Shown one piece after another: positions 26,181 through 35,872 of a stretch of 64,000 bases of DNA. Source of the stretch: Acinetobacter amyesii. GTDB taxonomy: Bacteria; Pseudomonadota; Gammaproteobacteria; Pseudomonadales; Moraxellaceae. The stretch's first letter is position 1; the number at the start of each line of letters is the position of its first letter. Both the position numbers and the translations under genes were made by a program. The notes under the pieces are model-generated. The model had not been told where the DNA came from. It made no database searches and worked only from the letters and a program-made list of their open reading frames with translations. The stretch spans positions 248,001 through 312,000 of the forward strand of contig NZ_MVKX01000003.1 of NCBI RefSeq assembly GCF_002018365.1, given 5' to 3'.

Positions 26181-27020
26181 ATGCAAGAGGAATCCGGCCC
26201 GTCGTGGGGCATGCGCGGCTTACGTAAATGGCTGGGCACTGCACCAGAAACCCGTGACGAACTGTTGAAGTTAGTACAAGATTCACGTCGCTTCTTAGAA
26301 CCCGATACAGTTGCCATGCTCGAAGGGGTACTCGACTTACCTGCAACTAAAATCCGCGAGGTCATGACACCCCGTACTGCGATGATCAGCTTACAAGAAG
26401 ATGATGAGCTATTGGATATTTTGCATGTACTTGTTGAATCTGCACACTCACGTTTCCCCGTCTTTTCCTCAGACCAACCTGACAATGTCGTCGGTATTCT
26501 CTTGGCCAAAGATTTGTTGCCATTTTTGACAGAACCGACCACCAAAGTCGATATTCGTGCATTAATGCGTCAACCCTTATTTGTACCTGAGAGCGCGCGT
26601 TCTGACCAAGTTTTACGGATGTTAAAAAATACCCAAACCCATATCGCTGTTGTGATTGATGAATATGGCACAACTTCAGGTTTAGTGACTTTAGAAGACA
26701 TTCTTGAAGAAATTGTGGGTGAAATTGAAGATGAACACGACAAAGTCGATGAAGAAGCTCAATTTATCATTCCAGATGAAGACCCACTAAGTGCAAATAC
26801 ATGGTTGGTTCAAGCACTTACACCAATTGAACACTTTAACAATCTTTTAGATGCTGATTTTTCAGATGATGAAGTAGAAACTGTGGGCGGCTTACTGCTA
26901 CAAGAAATGGGCTTGGTCAGTGATTTACAAGGTCAAGTGATTGAACTTGAAAACTGGGAATTTACCATTTTGGAGGCAGATGCACGTACTATTCATCTGA
27001 TCCGAGCTGTCCGTAAATGA
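26181..27020 (+). CDS. corC: CorC/HlyC-type CBS domain protein
   Basis: This 279-residue cytoplasmic protein belongs to the CorC/YbeX family. Two CBS domains span about residues 55-185 (VMTPRTAMISLQED and IAVVIDEYGTTSGLVTLED), followed by the transporter-associated domain at the C-terminus (ETVGGLLLQEMGLVSDLQGQ). It is linked to magnesium/cobalt efflux and, through its conserved link to lnt, to envelope functions. AGGAAAG precedes the ATG. The stop overlaps the lnt start (ATGA), as in many proteobacteria. Confidence 0.92.
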   Translation: MQEESGPSWGMRGLRKWLGTAPETRDELLKLVQDSRRFLEPDTVAMLEGVLDLPATKIREVMTPRTAMISLQEDDELLDILHVLVESAHSRFPVFSSDQPDNVVGILLAKDLLPFLTEPTTKVDIRALMRQPLFVPESARSDQVLRMLKNTQTHIAVVIDEYGTTSGLVTLEDILEEIVGEIEDEHDKVDEEAQFIIPDEDPLSANTWLVQALTPIEHFNNLLDADFSDDEVETVGGLLLQEMGLVSDLQGQVIELENWEFTILEADARTIHLIRAVRK

Positions 27021-28576
27021 GAACCTACTTTGATAAGCTGCTAAACCACTCACAACAAAAAAAACAGCTACCTTTCATCTATCCTTTGCTGATTGCATTA
27101 TTTTCAGGTGCCATCTTCAGCTTGTCGCTGGCACCTTATCATTATTGGTGGTTGGCAATTTTATCTCCAGCCCTGCTATATGCATGCTTAAGTCAGCGTG
27201 CCCCTAAACAATCGTTTTTCATTGGTCTAGCTTATGGCTTTGGCTTATGGTTTGTCGGGGCTTTTTGGCTGTATACTTCGATCCATGTCTATGGTGATAC
27301 CAATTCAGCACTCAGTGTTTTGATGATTGCCATTATGGCGATTGTGATGGGGCTGTTTACCGCAGTTCAGAGTTGGCTCTACCGCCGCTTCTTTCCAGAA
27401 ACCCCACTGACCTTTGCGCCACTGTGGGTGTTTTTCGAGTGGAGTAAAACTTGGGTCTTTACCGGTTTTCCATGGCTGTTTGCAGGTTATGCCTTTACTG
27501 AACGATTCCTCGATGGCTATGCGCCATTATTCGGGATCTTTGGGGTATCTTTTGCGGTCATTGTATTGGCCTGTGCATTGGTTGAAATCCTGCGTAAACG
27601 CATCTTCTGGATTGTTCCCTCTGCCCTTGTTTTGCTCGGCGCATGGGGTGCAGCGCAACTGCAATTTGTTCAGCCTAAAAATGAAAAACCGCTGAGTGTT
27701 TCCTTAATTCAAGGCAATATTCCACAAGATTTAAAATGGTTAACAGAATACCAAGCTCAAACCTTAATGAAATATGCGTCATTAAGTCGGACCGAATGGG
27801 GCCGTGATGTCATTGTTTGGCCAGAATCCTCCATTCCAATGTTCCAAACCGATATTGAGCCATTTTTGGATGCGATGAAAGTCCAAGCCAATAAAACAGG
27901 TACGGCTTGGGTGACAGGTATTCCCTATTGGGATTTGGCAGAATCACAGCAAAACCAACACCCTATGTATTACAACACCATCATGGCAACTGGTGATGAA
28001 TCTTCTGGTCTATACAAGAAGCAACGTCTAGTCCCCTTTGGTGAATACATTCCGCTTTCAGGGATGTTAAGTTGGGTACTACCTGCCCTACAAAATGACC
28101 CGTCGATGAGTGGCTTTTCACGTGGCGCAAACAACCAAAAGCCTTTGAATGTTAAAGGTCATGATTTAGGTGCGGCGATTTGCTATGAAGTGGCTTATCC
28201 CAACTTAACGCGCCGTAATGCCAGTCAAAGTGACTACCTAGTGACTATTTCCAATGACGCATGGTTTACTGGAACAGCGAGCCCGCATCAACACCTACAA
28301 ATGGTTCAAATGCGTGCCAAAGAAAATGGCCGTTGGTTTATCCGTGCAACCAATACAGGTATTACTGCCTTTATTGATCATAATGGTCACATTGTGAAAC
28401 AGGCACCGATGGATAAAGATGCAGTACTGCGTGGTGATTTACCTGCCATGCAAGGCGAAACGCTTTACACTCGCTTAAGTGATTGGCCTGTGTTGATTTT
28501 CTCATTCTTGCTATTGGTTCTCGGTTGGATTTATCGACCACGTAAAGTTGATATTTCTTTTAAATCACGCCGTTAA
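27017..28576 (+). CDS. lnt: Apolipoprotein N-acyltransferase
   Basis: This 519-residue inner-membrane enzyme adds the third acyl chain to the N-terminal Cys of lipoproteins. An N-terminal half with about six transmembrane segments (SGAIFSLSLAPYHYWWLAIL and others) is followed by a periplasmic nitrilase-fold domain. The Glu-Lys-Cys triad is visible in VIVWPESSIP, KKQRLVPFGEYIP and AAICYEVAYPN. A last transmembrane helix (VLIFSFLLLVLGWIY) ends the protein. Translation is coupled to corC by the 4-base overlap. Confidence 0.96.
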   Translation: MRTYFDKLLNHSQQKKQLPFIYPLLIALFSGAIFSLSLAPYHYWWLAILSPALLYACLSQRAPKQSFFIGLAYGFGLWFVGAFWLYTSIHVYGDTNSALSVLMIAIMAIVMGLFTAVQSWLYRRFFPETPLTFAPLWVFFEWSKTWVFTGFPWLFAGYAFTERFLDGYAPLFGIFGVSFAVIVLACALVEILRKRIFWIVPSALVLLGAWGAAQLQFVQPKNEKPLSVSLIQGNIPQDLKWLTEYQAQTLMKYASLSRTEWGRDVIVWPESSIPMFQTDIEPFLDAMKVQANKTGTAWVTGIPYWDLAESQQNQHPMYYNTIMATGDESSGLYKKQRLVPFGEYIPLSGMLSWVLPALQNDPSMSGFSRGANNQKPLNVKGHDLGAAICYEVAYPNLTRRNASQSDYLVTISNDAWFTGTASPHQHLQMVQMRAKENGRWFIRATNTGITAFIDHNGHIVKQAPMDKDAVLRGDLPAMQGETLYTRLSDWPVLIFSFLLLVLGWIYRPRKVDISFKSRR

Positions 28577-28593
28577 TTCCGCTACAAAAGATC

Positions 28594-28622
28594 AAAAAAC
28601 CGAGCTTTGGCTCGGTTTTTTA
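28594..28622. terminator. Bidirectional intrinsic terminator
   Basis: Stem AAAAAACCGAG paired with CTCGGTTTTTT with a six-base loop. It ends corC-lnt on the plus strand and csaA on the minus strand. Confidence 0.88.
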
Positions 28623-28659
28623 TTGATAAACGTTCAACGTGCCAGCTCATCTTACTTTT

Positions 28660-28998
28660 TCAAAGCAACTTAGTGCCGAGGGGAATCTCTGCATCGGGTA
28701 CACAAAGAGCAACATGCCCCTCTGCATTATGAAAACCTGTGACCAAACACTCTGACTGGATCGGCCCAATTTGTTTTTTTGGAAAATTCACGACGGCAAC
28801 GACCAATTTTCCCAATAGATTTTCCGGCTGATACAGCTGTGTAATTTGTGCACTGGACTTTTTAATGCCCAGTTCCTCTCCAAAATCCACATGGAGAATG
28901 TACGCGGGTTTACGCGCTTGCTCAAAGACTTCAGCCTGCACAATTTTCCCTACACGTAATTCAACTTTCATAAAATCTTGCCAATCGATCTGTTGCAT
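28660..28998 (-). CDS. csaA: CsaA-like tRNA-binding/chaperone protein
   Basis: This 112-residue protein is a stand-alone EMAP/OB-fold domain of the CsaA type. Family sequence runs FMKVELRVGKIVQAEVFEQA, DFGEELGIKKSSAQITQLY and GFHNAEGHVALCVPDAEIPLG. CsaA binds tRNA-like and unfolded-protein ligands and has been described as a secretion-related chaperone in Bacillus. The ATG at 28998 has GAGGG upstream; the frame extends to 29031 without a good start site. Confidence 0.88.
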   Translation of the reverse strand: MQQIDWQDFMKVELRVGKIVQAEVFEQARKPAYILHVDFGEELGIKKSSAQITQLYQPENLLGKLVVAVVNFPKKQIGPIQSECLVTGFHNAEGHVALCVPDAEIPLGTKLL

Positions 28999-29184
28999 TT
29001 TTCCCTCTTTCTTTTCTTTGTTGTACTTCATCTGGCTATCTATGCATTATAAAAATTTCATTCAGGCTGACGATATGTGAAACAGACATTCGATGCGTCT
29101 AAACGGACAAAGTAAGGTCATCTTAGAGCGCGTATCACATTAATGTACGCTTTGATCTAGGCTAACTGTTCATTTGCACGAGAC

Positions 29185-29212
29185 ATAAAAAAACTGGAGC
29201 AAGCTCCAGTTT
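29185..29212 (-). terminator. Intrinsic terminator of the small membrane protein gene
   Basis: Ten-bp stem (AAACTGGAGC with GCTCCAGTTT) followed on the minus strand by a T run. Confidence 0.8.
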
Positions 29213-29230
29213 GGAAGGTTTGATTGTGGT

Positions 29231-29566
29231 TTATAACTGCGTTACTAAATAGGAAAGCATGGCAGCTAAAGACACCATTGGAATATATCGATAAAGACGA
29301 ACAACCATTTGTTCGATGGCAGATGCATGTTCTTGTTTTAAATTTGCCACAGTCGCTTTTAATGCAGACCAAAAACTTAAAGCCAGTAATGAACTCATTA
29401 AGCTCATGGCAAAGAAGCCCACCATAATTTGGCTACTGCCCTCAGTGCTTTGCCATAAATACACAATGCCTTGACTGATCGGCAGAATACTTAAAATCAA
29501 AAGAACAGATTTCAGCATAGACCAATGAAATTGGTTAATTTCATCCGTTAATAATAATGCTTTCAT
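29231..29566 (-). CDS. Small integral membrane protein, function unknown
   Basis: This 111-residue protein has three hydrophobic segments: VLLILSILPISQGIVYLW, MVGFFAMSLMSSLLALSFW and YIPMVSLAAMLSYLVTQL. The ATG at 29566 is preferred because GGAGG lies eight bases ahead of it, inside a longer frame that begins at 29578. A terminator follows. No family is recognised. Confidence 0.6.
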   Translation of the reverse strand: MKALLLTDEINQFHWSMLKSVLLILSILPISQGIVYLWQSTEGSSQIMVGFFAMSLMSSLLALSFWSALKATVANLKQEHASAIEQMVVRLYRYIPMVSLAAMLSYLVTQL

Positions 29567-29578
29567 ACTATCCTCCAT

Positions 29579-29849
29579 GGCTAAAAAAGTACCATAAAAG
29601 ATATTATGCTCGGTTTTATTTAAATGAAAAGCCTATATTTATTCATATTTTGCGATTATTGTAATCAATAAAATTGGGAATAATTCTTATTATAAATATC
29701 ACATATTTTATATTATGTAATTTAAAGCAAATTCAATAACTTAATATTAATTTTATAATTAAGATTTATTATCACTTCACTCAATATTGAAACATCCTAT
29801 TAAGTGAAGTGATTAATTCCATTAAAACTGAATTTATAATTATTCTCAG
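29579..29849. other. AT-rich intergenic region with an 11-bp inverted repeat
   Basis: The region between the small membrane protein gene and gspG holds a perfect inverted repeat (ATCACTTCACT at 29771-29781 and AGTGAAGTGAT at 29803-29813, 21-base loop). It lies downstream of gspG on the minus strand and may be its transcript-end hairpin, although no T run follows. Confidence 0.5.
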
Positions 29850-30287
29850 TTAGTGTTTATAGTAAATATCGGCATCATTTTCTTCACCACCAGACTGACC
29901 ATCCGCACCAAATGAATAAAGATCATAAGGACGGCCTTCAGAACCGGGAATCACATATTGGATGTCATTGTCCCAACTGTCTTTTGGATAGCCACCTTTG
30001 ATGTAGCCACCTGGCAACCAGTTTTTAGCAGACTCAGGTTTAGTGACCAAAGCATTTAATCCGCCGTCTTGCATTGAAGGGAATTTACCATTGTCCATTT
30101 TGTATTGATCTAATGAGCCAGCGACACTTTTTAAAGTAATCGCAGTGGTATCGACTTTGGCTTTTTCACCACGACCCATCACGTTCGGTACAATCAGCGC
30201 TGCCAAAACACCTAAAATGACAATGACCACCATTACTTCAATTAAAGTAAAACCCTGTTGCTTCATATTTTTTGTCTTCACTTGCAT
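29850..30287 (-). CDS. gspG: Type II secretion major pseudopilin GspG
   Basis: This 145-residue protein is the main pseudopilin of the type II secretion system. The prepilin-peptidase site is QQGFTLIEVMVVIVILG, with cleavage after Gly and a hydrophobic assembly helix. The C-terminal globular part has the family hallmarks GGYPKDSWDNDIQYV and the calcium-site region YSFGADGQSGGEENDADI. An internal Met at codon 8 is an alternative start. gspF lies directly upstream, so the two form one unit. Confidence 0.95.
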   Translation of the reverse strand: MQVKTKNMKQQGFTLIEVMVVIVILGVLAALIVPNVMGRGEKAKVDTTAITLKSVAGSLDQYKMDNGKFPSMQDGGLNALVTKPESAKNWLPGGYIKGGYPKDSWDNDIQYVIPGSEGRPYDLYSFGADGQSGGEENDADIYYKH

Positions 30288-30323
30288 GTTATAAATCTCT
30301 GTTCACATCATTGTTAGAATGTC

Positions 30324-31529
30324 TTAAATCATATTATTCATATTCACAATTGGCAGCATCACAGCAATCACGATCACCAGTACAATGCTCGCCATAAATA
30401 CCAACATCAGCGGTTCAAGCAACGCCAATAAAGTTGAAATTAAGGTCGTCACTTCTCGGTCTTGCATTGTCGACGCACGTTCGAGCATCCGATCTAATTC
30501 GCCTGAACTTTCACCACTTTTGATCATTTGTACCATCATCGGTGGGAAATAACCACTTCGCTCAAGCTGTGTTGCTAAATTACCACCTTCTGTTACTTTC
30601 TCTGCCGCAAGGTTGACCGAATCTCGAATCACCCAATTATTACTGACCGCTGCGCCAATTTTTAAAGCATCGACCAAAGGCACGCCAGACTTGGTTAAAA
30701 TCGACAAGGTACTGGCAAAACGAGCGGCATTAATGCCTTTAGACAGTTTGGAAAATAACGGTAGTTTCAAGGTCAAACGGTCAAACGCATAATGTCCCGC
30801 CGCTGTTCTGAGGAATCGAACCAAGAGAAAAATCGAGACCACGCTACCGACCAATAAAAATGGCCAGGCCATTCGGATAAAGTCACTGGCTTTCATTAAA
30901 GCGACCGTTATCCACGGCAAGGCATCTTTGCTTTGATCAAAGGTTTTGACAATATCTGGGACCACATAGGTCATGAGTCCCATCACAATACCGAAAGACA
31001 TTAACATCAGGATGATCGGATAAATCATCGCACCCTGCACTTTCTTTTGCATGGCGAAGCGGTTTTCGGTGTAATCGGCAAGTTGGTCGAGTATGAGATC
31101 GAGATGACCTGAACGCTCACCTGCTGCAATCGTGGCAATATACAGTTCAGGAAAACGTCCTGCTTGTTGTAGTGCGTTGGCTAAAGAATGTCCTTCCAAA
31201 ACTTTAGAACGCACCGACATCAACAGATTTTGCACATGGGCTTTTTCGTTTTGTTTTCCCACAGCACGGATCGCTTCTTCTAATGGAATCGCAGCGGCAA
31301 CCAAAACTGAAAGTTGGCGAGTCAATAAAGCCAAGTCATAGGCATTCAGCCCTTTTTGAAACCAGCGCTGCTGCGCGTGTTTGTCTTTTTGCTCAATCGG
31401 ATCGACAGCAACTGGAATGAGTGACTGATCTCTGAGCTGTTGACGAATTTGACGCGCAGAATCACCCTCAAGTACACCCTTCTGCTGCTTCCCTGAAGCG
31501 TCTATGGCAGTAAACTGATATGCAGGCAT
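30324..31529 (-). CDS. gspF: Type II secretion inner-membrane platform protein GspF
   Basis: This 401-residue inner-membrane protein is the platform of the type II secretion system, coupling the GspE ATPase to pseudopilus assembly. It has the duplicated GspF fold with conserved LTRQLSVLVAAAIPLEEAIR and FASTLSILTKSGVPLVDALK, and three transmembrane segments (IYPIILMLMSFGIVMGLMTY, FLLVGSVVSIFLLV, LMLVFMASIVLVIVIAVML). No other gsp genes lie in this window, so the remainder of the system must be encoded elsewhere. Confidence 0.95.
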   Translation of the reverse strand: MPAYQFTAIDASGKQQKGVLEGDSARQIRQQLRDQSLIPVAVDPIEQKDKHAQQRWFQKGLNAYDLALLTRQLSVLVAAAIPLEEAIRAVGKQNEKAHVQNLLMSVRSKVLEGHSLANALQQAGRFPELYIATIAAGERSGHLDLILDQLADYTENRFAMQKKVQGAMIYPIILMLMSFGIVMGLMTYVVPDIVKTFDQSKDALPWITVALMKASDFIRMAWPFLLVGSVVSIFLLVRFLRTAAGHYAFDRLTLKLPLFSKLSKGINAARFASTLSILTKSGVPLVDALKIGAAVSNNWVIRDSVNLAAEKVTEGGNLATQLERSGYFPPMMVQMIKSGESSGELDRMLERASTMQDREVTTLISTLLALLEPLMLVFMASIVLVIVIAVMLPIVNMNNMI

Positions 31530-31679
31530 TGTAATGCTCTAATTTTCCAAAATTTCTATCAGCGCAGTTGCGTCTGACCATCAAAATCATTCATATTCTT
31601 AGATATAAAATATGAGCTCACTCTAACACAACTCCTTTACGATCACGACGAAATTTAATCAGGAACTTATCCACGTTTT

Positions 31680-33902
31680 ATGGCAAATTCAGCGAGCATT
31701 GCAACACCTATTTACCGCGTTCGAGTCGCCGTTCCGGTATATTTATACGACTGCTTCGATTACAGCTTAAGCCAAGAGCAATACCAACAAGCTGAAGTAG
31801 GTGCACGCGTTGCTGTCTCTTTTGGTCGGCAAAATTTGACCGGCATCATCGTGGAAAAAATTGCACCCGATGCACCACTCGATTCAAGCTTTAAACTCAA
31901 GGCCATTACCGAACTTCTTGATGATCGCGCCATTTTAGATGAGAAAGTTTTAAATTTATTGACATGGTCTGCACAGTATTACCAATTTCCAATTGGTGAA
32001 GTAATGCAAAGTGCCCTTCCAACGCTGTTACGCCAAGGGAAACCCTATAATTTATTGGCACGTACATGGAATCTCCTCGACCTCCATGCCGAAGACAAAA
32101 TTAAGCGCTCGGAACGACAACAAGAAGCCTATAAAATTTTAAAATTACATCCAACTGGAACTGGGGAAAATTTACTCAATTTGGCAGGTGTGGAAACCGC
32201 CACACTCAAAGCATTAGAGAAAAAAGGTATCTGCCAATGTGTCTTGGCGGAACAGGACTTTAGCCCGATGCCCATGAGCATGGCGCAGATGCCACTCACA
32301 GCAAATCCGGAGCAAAAGAAAGCCATTGATCGGGTGTTAAAAGCGCGGAATCAATATCAGGCATTTTTACTTGATGGTCTGACCGGCAGTGGTAAAACCG
32401 AAGTCTATTTACAAATCATGCAAGAGGTTCTAAAGCAAGGCAAACAGGTCTTGGTTTTAGTGCCTGAAATTGGACTCACCCCACAGACCATCAGCCGTTT
32501 CCAATCACGTTTTCATTGCAATATTGCCTTGCTACATTCGGGGTTGAACGATTCAAAACGTATGCAAGCTTGGCAAGCTGCACAAACGGGTAAGGCGTCT
32601 ATTATCTTAGGCACGCGTTCTGCGATTTATACACCACTACCTAATTTGGGCTTAATTGTGATTGATGAAGAGCATGATCTGTCCTTTAAACAACAAGAAG
32701 GCTTTCGCTATCACGCTCGGGATGTCGCACTTTACCGTGGGAATCTGGAACAATGCCCCGTAATTTTAGGTTCTGCCACGCCTAGCATCGAATGTTATGC
32801 ACTGGCGAAACAAGGAAAAATGACCGTACTGGAATTGAACCAACGTGCAGGCACCGCGGTCATGCCGAAAATGCACATCCTTGATTTGAAAGTGGCACAG
32901 AAACAGCATGGAATCAGCCAATTATTAATTGGTGAAATCCGTAAGCGCCTTGAAAAAAAAGAACAGGTGTTAGTGTTTTTAAACCGTCGTGGATATGCCC
33001 CAGTTTTAATTTGTGAAAGCTGTGCATGGCAGGCCAAATGTCCGCACTGTGATGCCAATTTCACGGTACACCGCACACCCTATCAACACCTACATTGTCA
33101 CCACTGCGGCACCATTCACCGTATGCCAGAGCATTGTCCACAGTGTAATCACCGAGAACTGAAATCCGTGGGTATGGGTACAGCGAAGGTTGAAGAAAGC
33201 CTAAATGAGCTATTTCCGCAGCATGACGTTATACGGGTCGATCGTGATTCCACCAGTCGGGTCGGCAGCTGGCAAAAAATCTATGACAAGATTCAAAAAA
33301 GCGAACCTGCCATTTTACTCGGCACACAAATGCTGGCCAAAGGACATCATTTCCCTTACGTCACCTTGGTGGCGATTTTAGATATCGATTCAGGTCTGCT
33401 GAGTGTGGACTTCCGTGCCATCGAGCGTACTGCACAGCTCATTGTACAAGTCACAGGTCGTGCCGGCCGTGGTGAACGTAAAGGCGATGTGTTTTTACAA
33501 ACCTTAAGACCCGACCATCCGCTTTTGAATATCTTGGTCAATGAAGACTATCGAAAATTTGCCAAAGAAACTATGAAAGAACGGGAAATGGCACAAATGC
33601 CACCGTTTCGCTATGCCGCATTGGTGCGCTGTGAGTCCAAAAACCAAGAACTCAATACTGAATTTTTACAGCAACATGCCCAATTGCTGCGTCAGGACTC
33701 TGCTGGAATTATTGACATTTGGGGGCCAATTCCTGCCCCGATGGAGCGCAAAGCGGGACGTTATCAATCCCACATGGTTTTACTGTCTACAGATCGTGCG
33801 CGCTTACATTATTATCTGCGTTATTGGTGGCAAAACATCTTGCATAACAAGCCATCAAATATGAAATTGAGCCTCGATATAGACCCACAGGAACTCAGTT
33901 AA
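31680..33902 (+). CDS. priA: Primosomal protein N' (replication restart helicase PriA)
   Basis: This 740-residue helicase restarts stalled replication forks. An N-terminal DNA-binding domain (RVAVPVYLYDCFDY) precedes the helicase core: Walker A DGLTGSGKTEVYLQ near residue 235, the DEEH box IDEEHDLSFKQQ, and ILGSATPS. Eight zinc-binding cysteines lie at CESCAWQAKCPHCDANF and CHHCGTI...CPQCN. The C-terminal helicase motif VTGRAGRGERKG is intact. Length is normal. It is divergent from gspF. Confidence 0.97.
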   Translation: MANSASIATPIYRVRVAVPVYLYDCFDYSLSQEQYQQAEVGARVAVSFGRQNLTGIIVEKIAPDAPLDSSFKLKAITELLDDRAILDEKVLNLLTWSAQYYQFPIGEVMQSALPTLLRQGKPYNLLARTWNLLDLHAEDKIKRSERQQEAYKILKLHPTGTGENLLNLAGVETATLKALEKKGICQCVLAEQDFSPMPMSMAQMPLTANPEQKKAIDRVLKARNQYQAFLLDGLTGSGKTEVYLQIMQEVLKQGKQVLVLVPEIGLTPQTISRFQSRFHCNIALLHSGLNDSKRMQAWQAAQTGKASIILGTRSAIYTPLPNLGLIVIDEEHDLSFKQQEGFRYHARDVALYRGNLEQCPVILGSATPSIECYALAKQGKMTVLELNQRAGTAVMPKMHILDLKVAQKQHGISQLLIGEIRKRLEKKEQVLVFLNRRGYAPVLICESCAWQAKCPHCDANFTVHRTPYQHLHCHHCGTIHRMPEHCPQCNHRELKSVGMGTAKVEESLNELFPQHDVIRVDRDSTSRVGSWQKIYDKIQKSEPAILLGTQMLAKGHHFPYVTLVAILDIDSGLLSVDFRAIERTAQLIVQVTGRAGRGERKGDVFLQTLRPDHPLLNILVNEDYRKFAKETMKEREMAQMPPFRYAALVRCESKNQELNTEFLQQHAQLLRQDSAGIIDIWGPIPAPMERKAGRYQSHMVLLSTDRARLHYYLRYWWQNILHNKPSNMKLSLDIDPQELS

Positions 33903-33980
33903 ACGCGTACAATTCAGTCTGAAAAATCAGTCATACTGAATTGCAACTTTCGACCAAAAATACAACTCTAGGACGAGTAA

Positions 33981-35822
33981 ATGTCACTACTGTTACAGAT
34001 CACAATTTTCCTTGGCGCATCCTTATTGCTTGTCCCTTTGCTCAAGCGCTTTGGTATTGCAACGGTATTGGGATATCTGTTCACCGGTATTTTGCTCGGC
34101 CCCGATGTCTTTAACATTGCCAGTGATCCCGAAGCGATCCAAGAGCTCGCTGAGTTTGGCGTGATCTTACTGATGTTCCTGATCGGACTCGAACTCCGTC
34201 CACAGCGACTATGGAGCATGCGTAGTTCTATTTTCGGCATGGGGAGTTTACAAGTTGGTCTGACCGGTCTGCTTTTAGCGCTAGGTAGTTTTTTTGCCTT
34301 ACAACAAGGCATTGCAGCCAGTATCGTTATCGGTTTCGCTCTCGCTCTTTCTTCTACTGCCTTTGTTTTGCAGATGCTGAGTGAAAAACAGCAATTAAAC
34401 ACCACCTATGGGCAACAATCCTTTTCGATTTTGCTGTTTCAAGATATGGCCGCAATTCCGCTGATTGCAGTCATCCCCCTGCTCGCAGGAACAGAATCAT
34501 CACATCATGGAATCGCCTATTTCGCCGCCATCATTGCGACTTTTTCAGGCTTATTTTTATTTAGTCGATACTTAATGCGACCGTTTTTCCGCTTCGTCGC
34601 GAAAAGTGGTGCGCATGAACTGATCACCGCTGTCGGTTTATTTATAGTGCTGGGTGTCGTGGTGTTGATGGATGTACTTGGCATCAGTACCACACTCGGA
34701 GCATTTTTGACTGGCGTGCTATTGGCCGACTCGGAATTCCGCCATGAACTCGAAGCCAGTATTGCTCCGTTTAAAGGGCTTTTACTTGGTCTGTTCTTTA
34801 TGACCGTGGGCATGACCACGGAACTGTCATTATTCGTTGAAATGCCATGGTTCATTATCGGTGGTGCATTGGCACTGATGCTCATCAAAATGGCGTCACT
34901 TACCGCGATTGCGCGTTATCTTAAAAATTCATGGCGCAACAGTATTTTACTGGCGACCTGTTTGGCTCAAGGCGGTGAATTTGCCTTTGTGGTCTTTAGT
35001 GTGGCGAAAAGTGAAAATGTCGTACAACAAGCCATTTTGGAGCCATTAACCCTCATCGTCACCTTGTCGATGGTGTTGACCCCAATGTTGTACTGGTTAA
35101 TACAATCACAAATTTTGCCGCGTTTTAATCCTAAAACCATCCCAGAATATGACGACATTCCGGATGAACATAATCCTGTGATTATTGCGGGCTTTGGACG
35201 TTTTGGACAAATCATTGCTCGTGTGGCACATTTACAGCATTTGTCTTTTACCGCCATTGATAGCAACTTAGACAAAGTCGATTTCGTACGTAATTATGGT
35301 GGTCATCTATATTATGGCGATGCCACACAACCAGATATTTTACGCGCTGCGGGCATTGAACATGCCAAAGTGTTCGTCCTTGCTATTGATGATATTGAAG
35401 ACTCGATGAATGTGGCGCGTCATATTCGCCTGAATTACCCTCAGTTAAAATTATTGGTCCGTGCGCGTGACCGTCATCAAGTGCATTTGCTGCGTGATTT
35501 GAGGATTGAGTATATTTGGCGTGAAACCTATTTATCCTCTTTAGGAATGGCCTATCACATGCTGTGCGACTTAGGCATCAGCGATGAAGATGCCTATAAA
35601 AGTATCGAGTTGTTCCGTGATTATGATGAAAAACTGCTGACTCAACAGCAGCAAATCTATACCGATGAACAAAAGATTTATGAAACGCATCGTAACGCTT
35701 TAGCTGAACTGGAACATTTGTTTGAAAGCGATGCGCAAGCCCGTGAAAAACCTACAGGTGTTGATTTACAACGCAGCTTACAACGTCATCGTATTGATGT
35801 CACAAGAGATGATAATGAATGA
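33981..35822 (+). CDS. Monovalent cation:proton antiporter of the CPA2 (KefB/KefC) type
   Basis: This 613-residue inner-membrane protein has about twelve transmembrane segments (TIFLGASLLLVPLLKRFGI through LIVTLSMVLTPMLYWLI), then a cytoplasmic RCK/TrkA-N domain (PVIIAGFGRFGQIIARVAH near residue 395; nucleotide-binding Gly-rich loop). It resembles KefC/KefB and YbaL. The glutathione-gating partner KefF/KefG is not beside it, so the gating mode is uncertain. The C-terminal 100 residues are charged. It is transcribed toward hslO with a 50-base gap. Confidence 0.9.
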   Translation: MSLLLQITIFLGASLLLVPLLKRFGIATVLGYLFTGILLGPDVFNIASDPEAIQELAEFGVILLMFLIGLELRPQRLWSMRSSIFGMGSLQVGLTGLLLALGSFFALQQGIAASIVIGFALALSSTAFVLQMLSEKQQLNTTYGQQSFSILLFQDMAAIPLIAVIPLLAGTESSHHGIAYFAAIIATFSGLFLFSRYLMRPFFRFVAKSGAHELITAVGLFIVLGVVVLMDVLGISTTLGAFLTGVLLADSEFRHELEASIAPFKGLLLGLFFMTVGMTTELSLFVEMPWFIIGGALALMLIKMASLTAIARYLKNSWRNSILLATCLAQGGEFAFVVFSVAKSENVVQQAILEPLTLIVTLSMVLTPMLYWLIQSQILPRFNPKTIPEYDDIPDEHNPVIIAGFGRFGQIIARVAHLQHLSFTAIDSNLDKVDFVRNYGGHLYYGDATQPDILRAAGIEHAKVFVLAIDDIEDSMNVARHIRLNYPQLKLLVRARDRHQVHLLRDLRIEYIWRETYLSSLGMAYHMLCDLGISDEDAYKSIELFRDYDEKLLTQQQQIYTDEQKIYETHRNALAELEHLFESDAQAREKPTGVDLQRSLQRHRIDVTRDDNE

Positions 35823-35872
35823 CTTGTGTTTTACAATATCGTCACCATTAAAGCAGGGTTATGGAGAATTTT

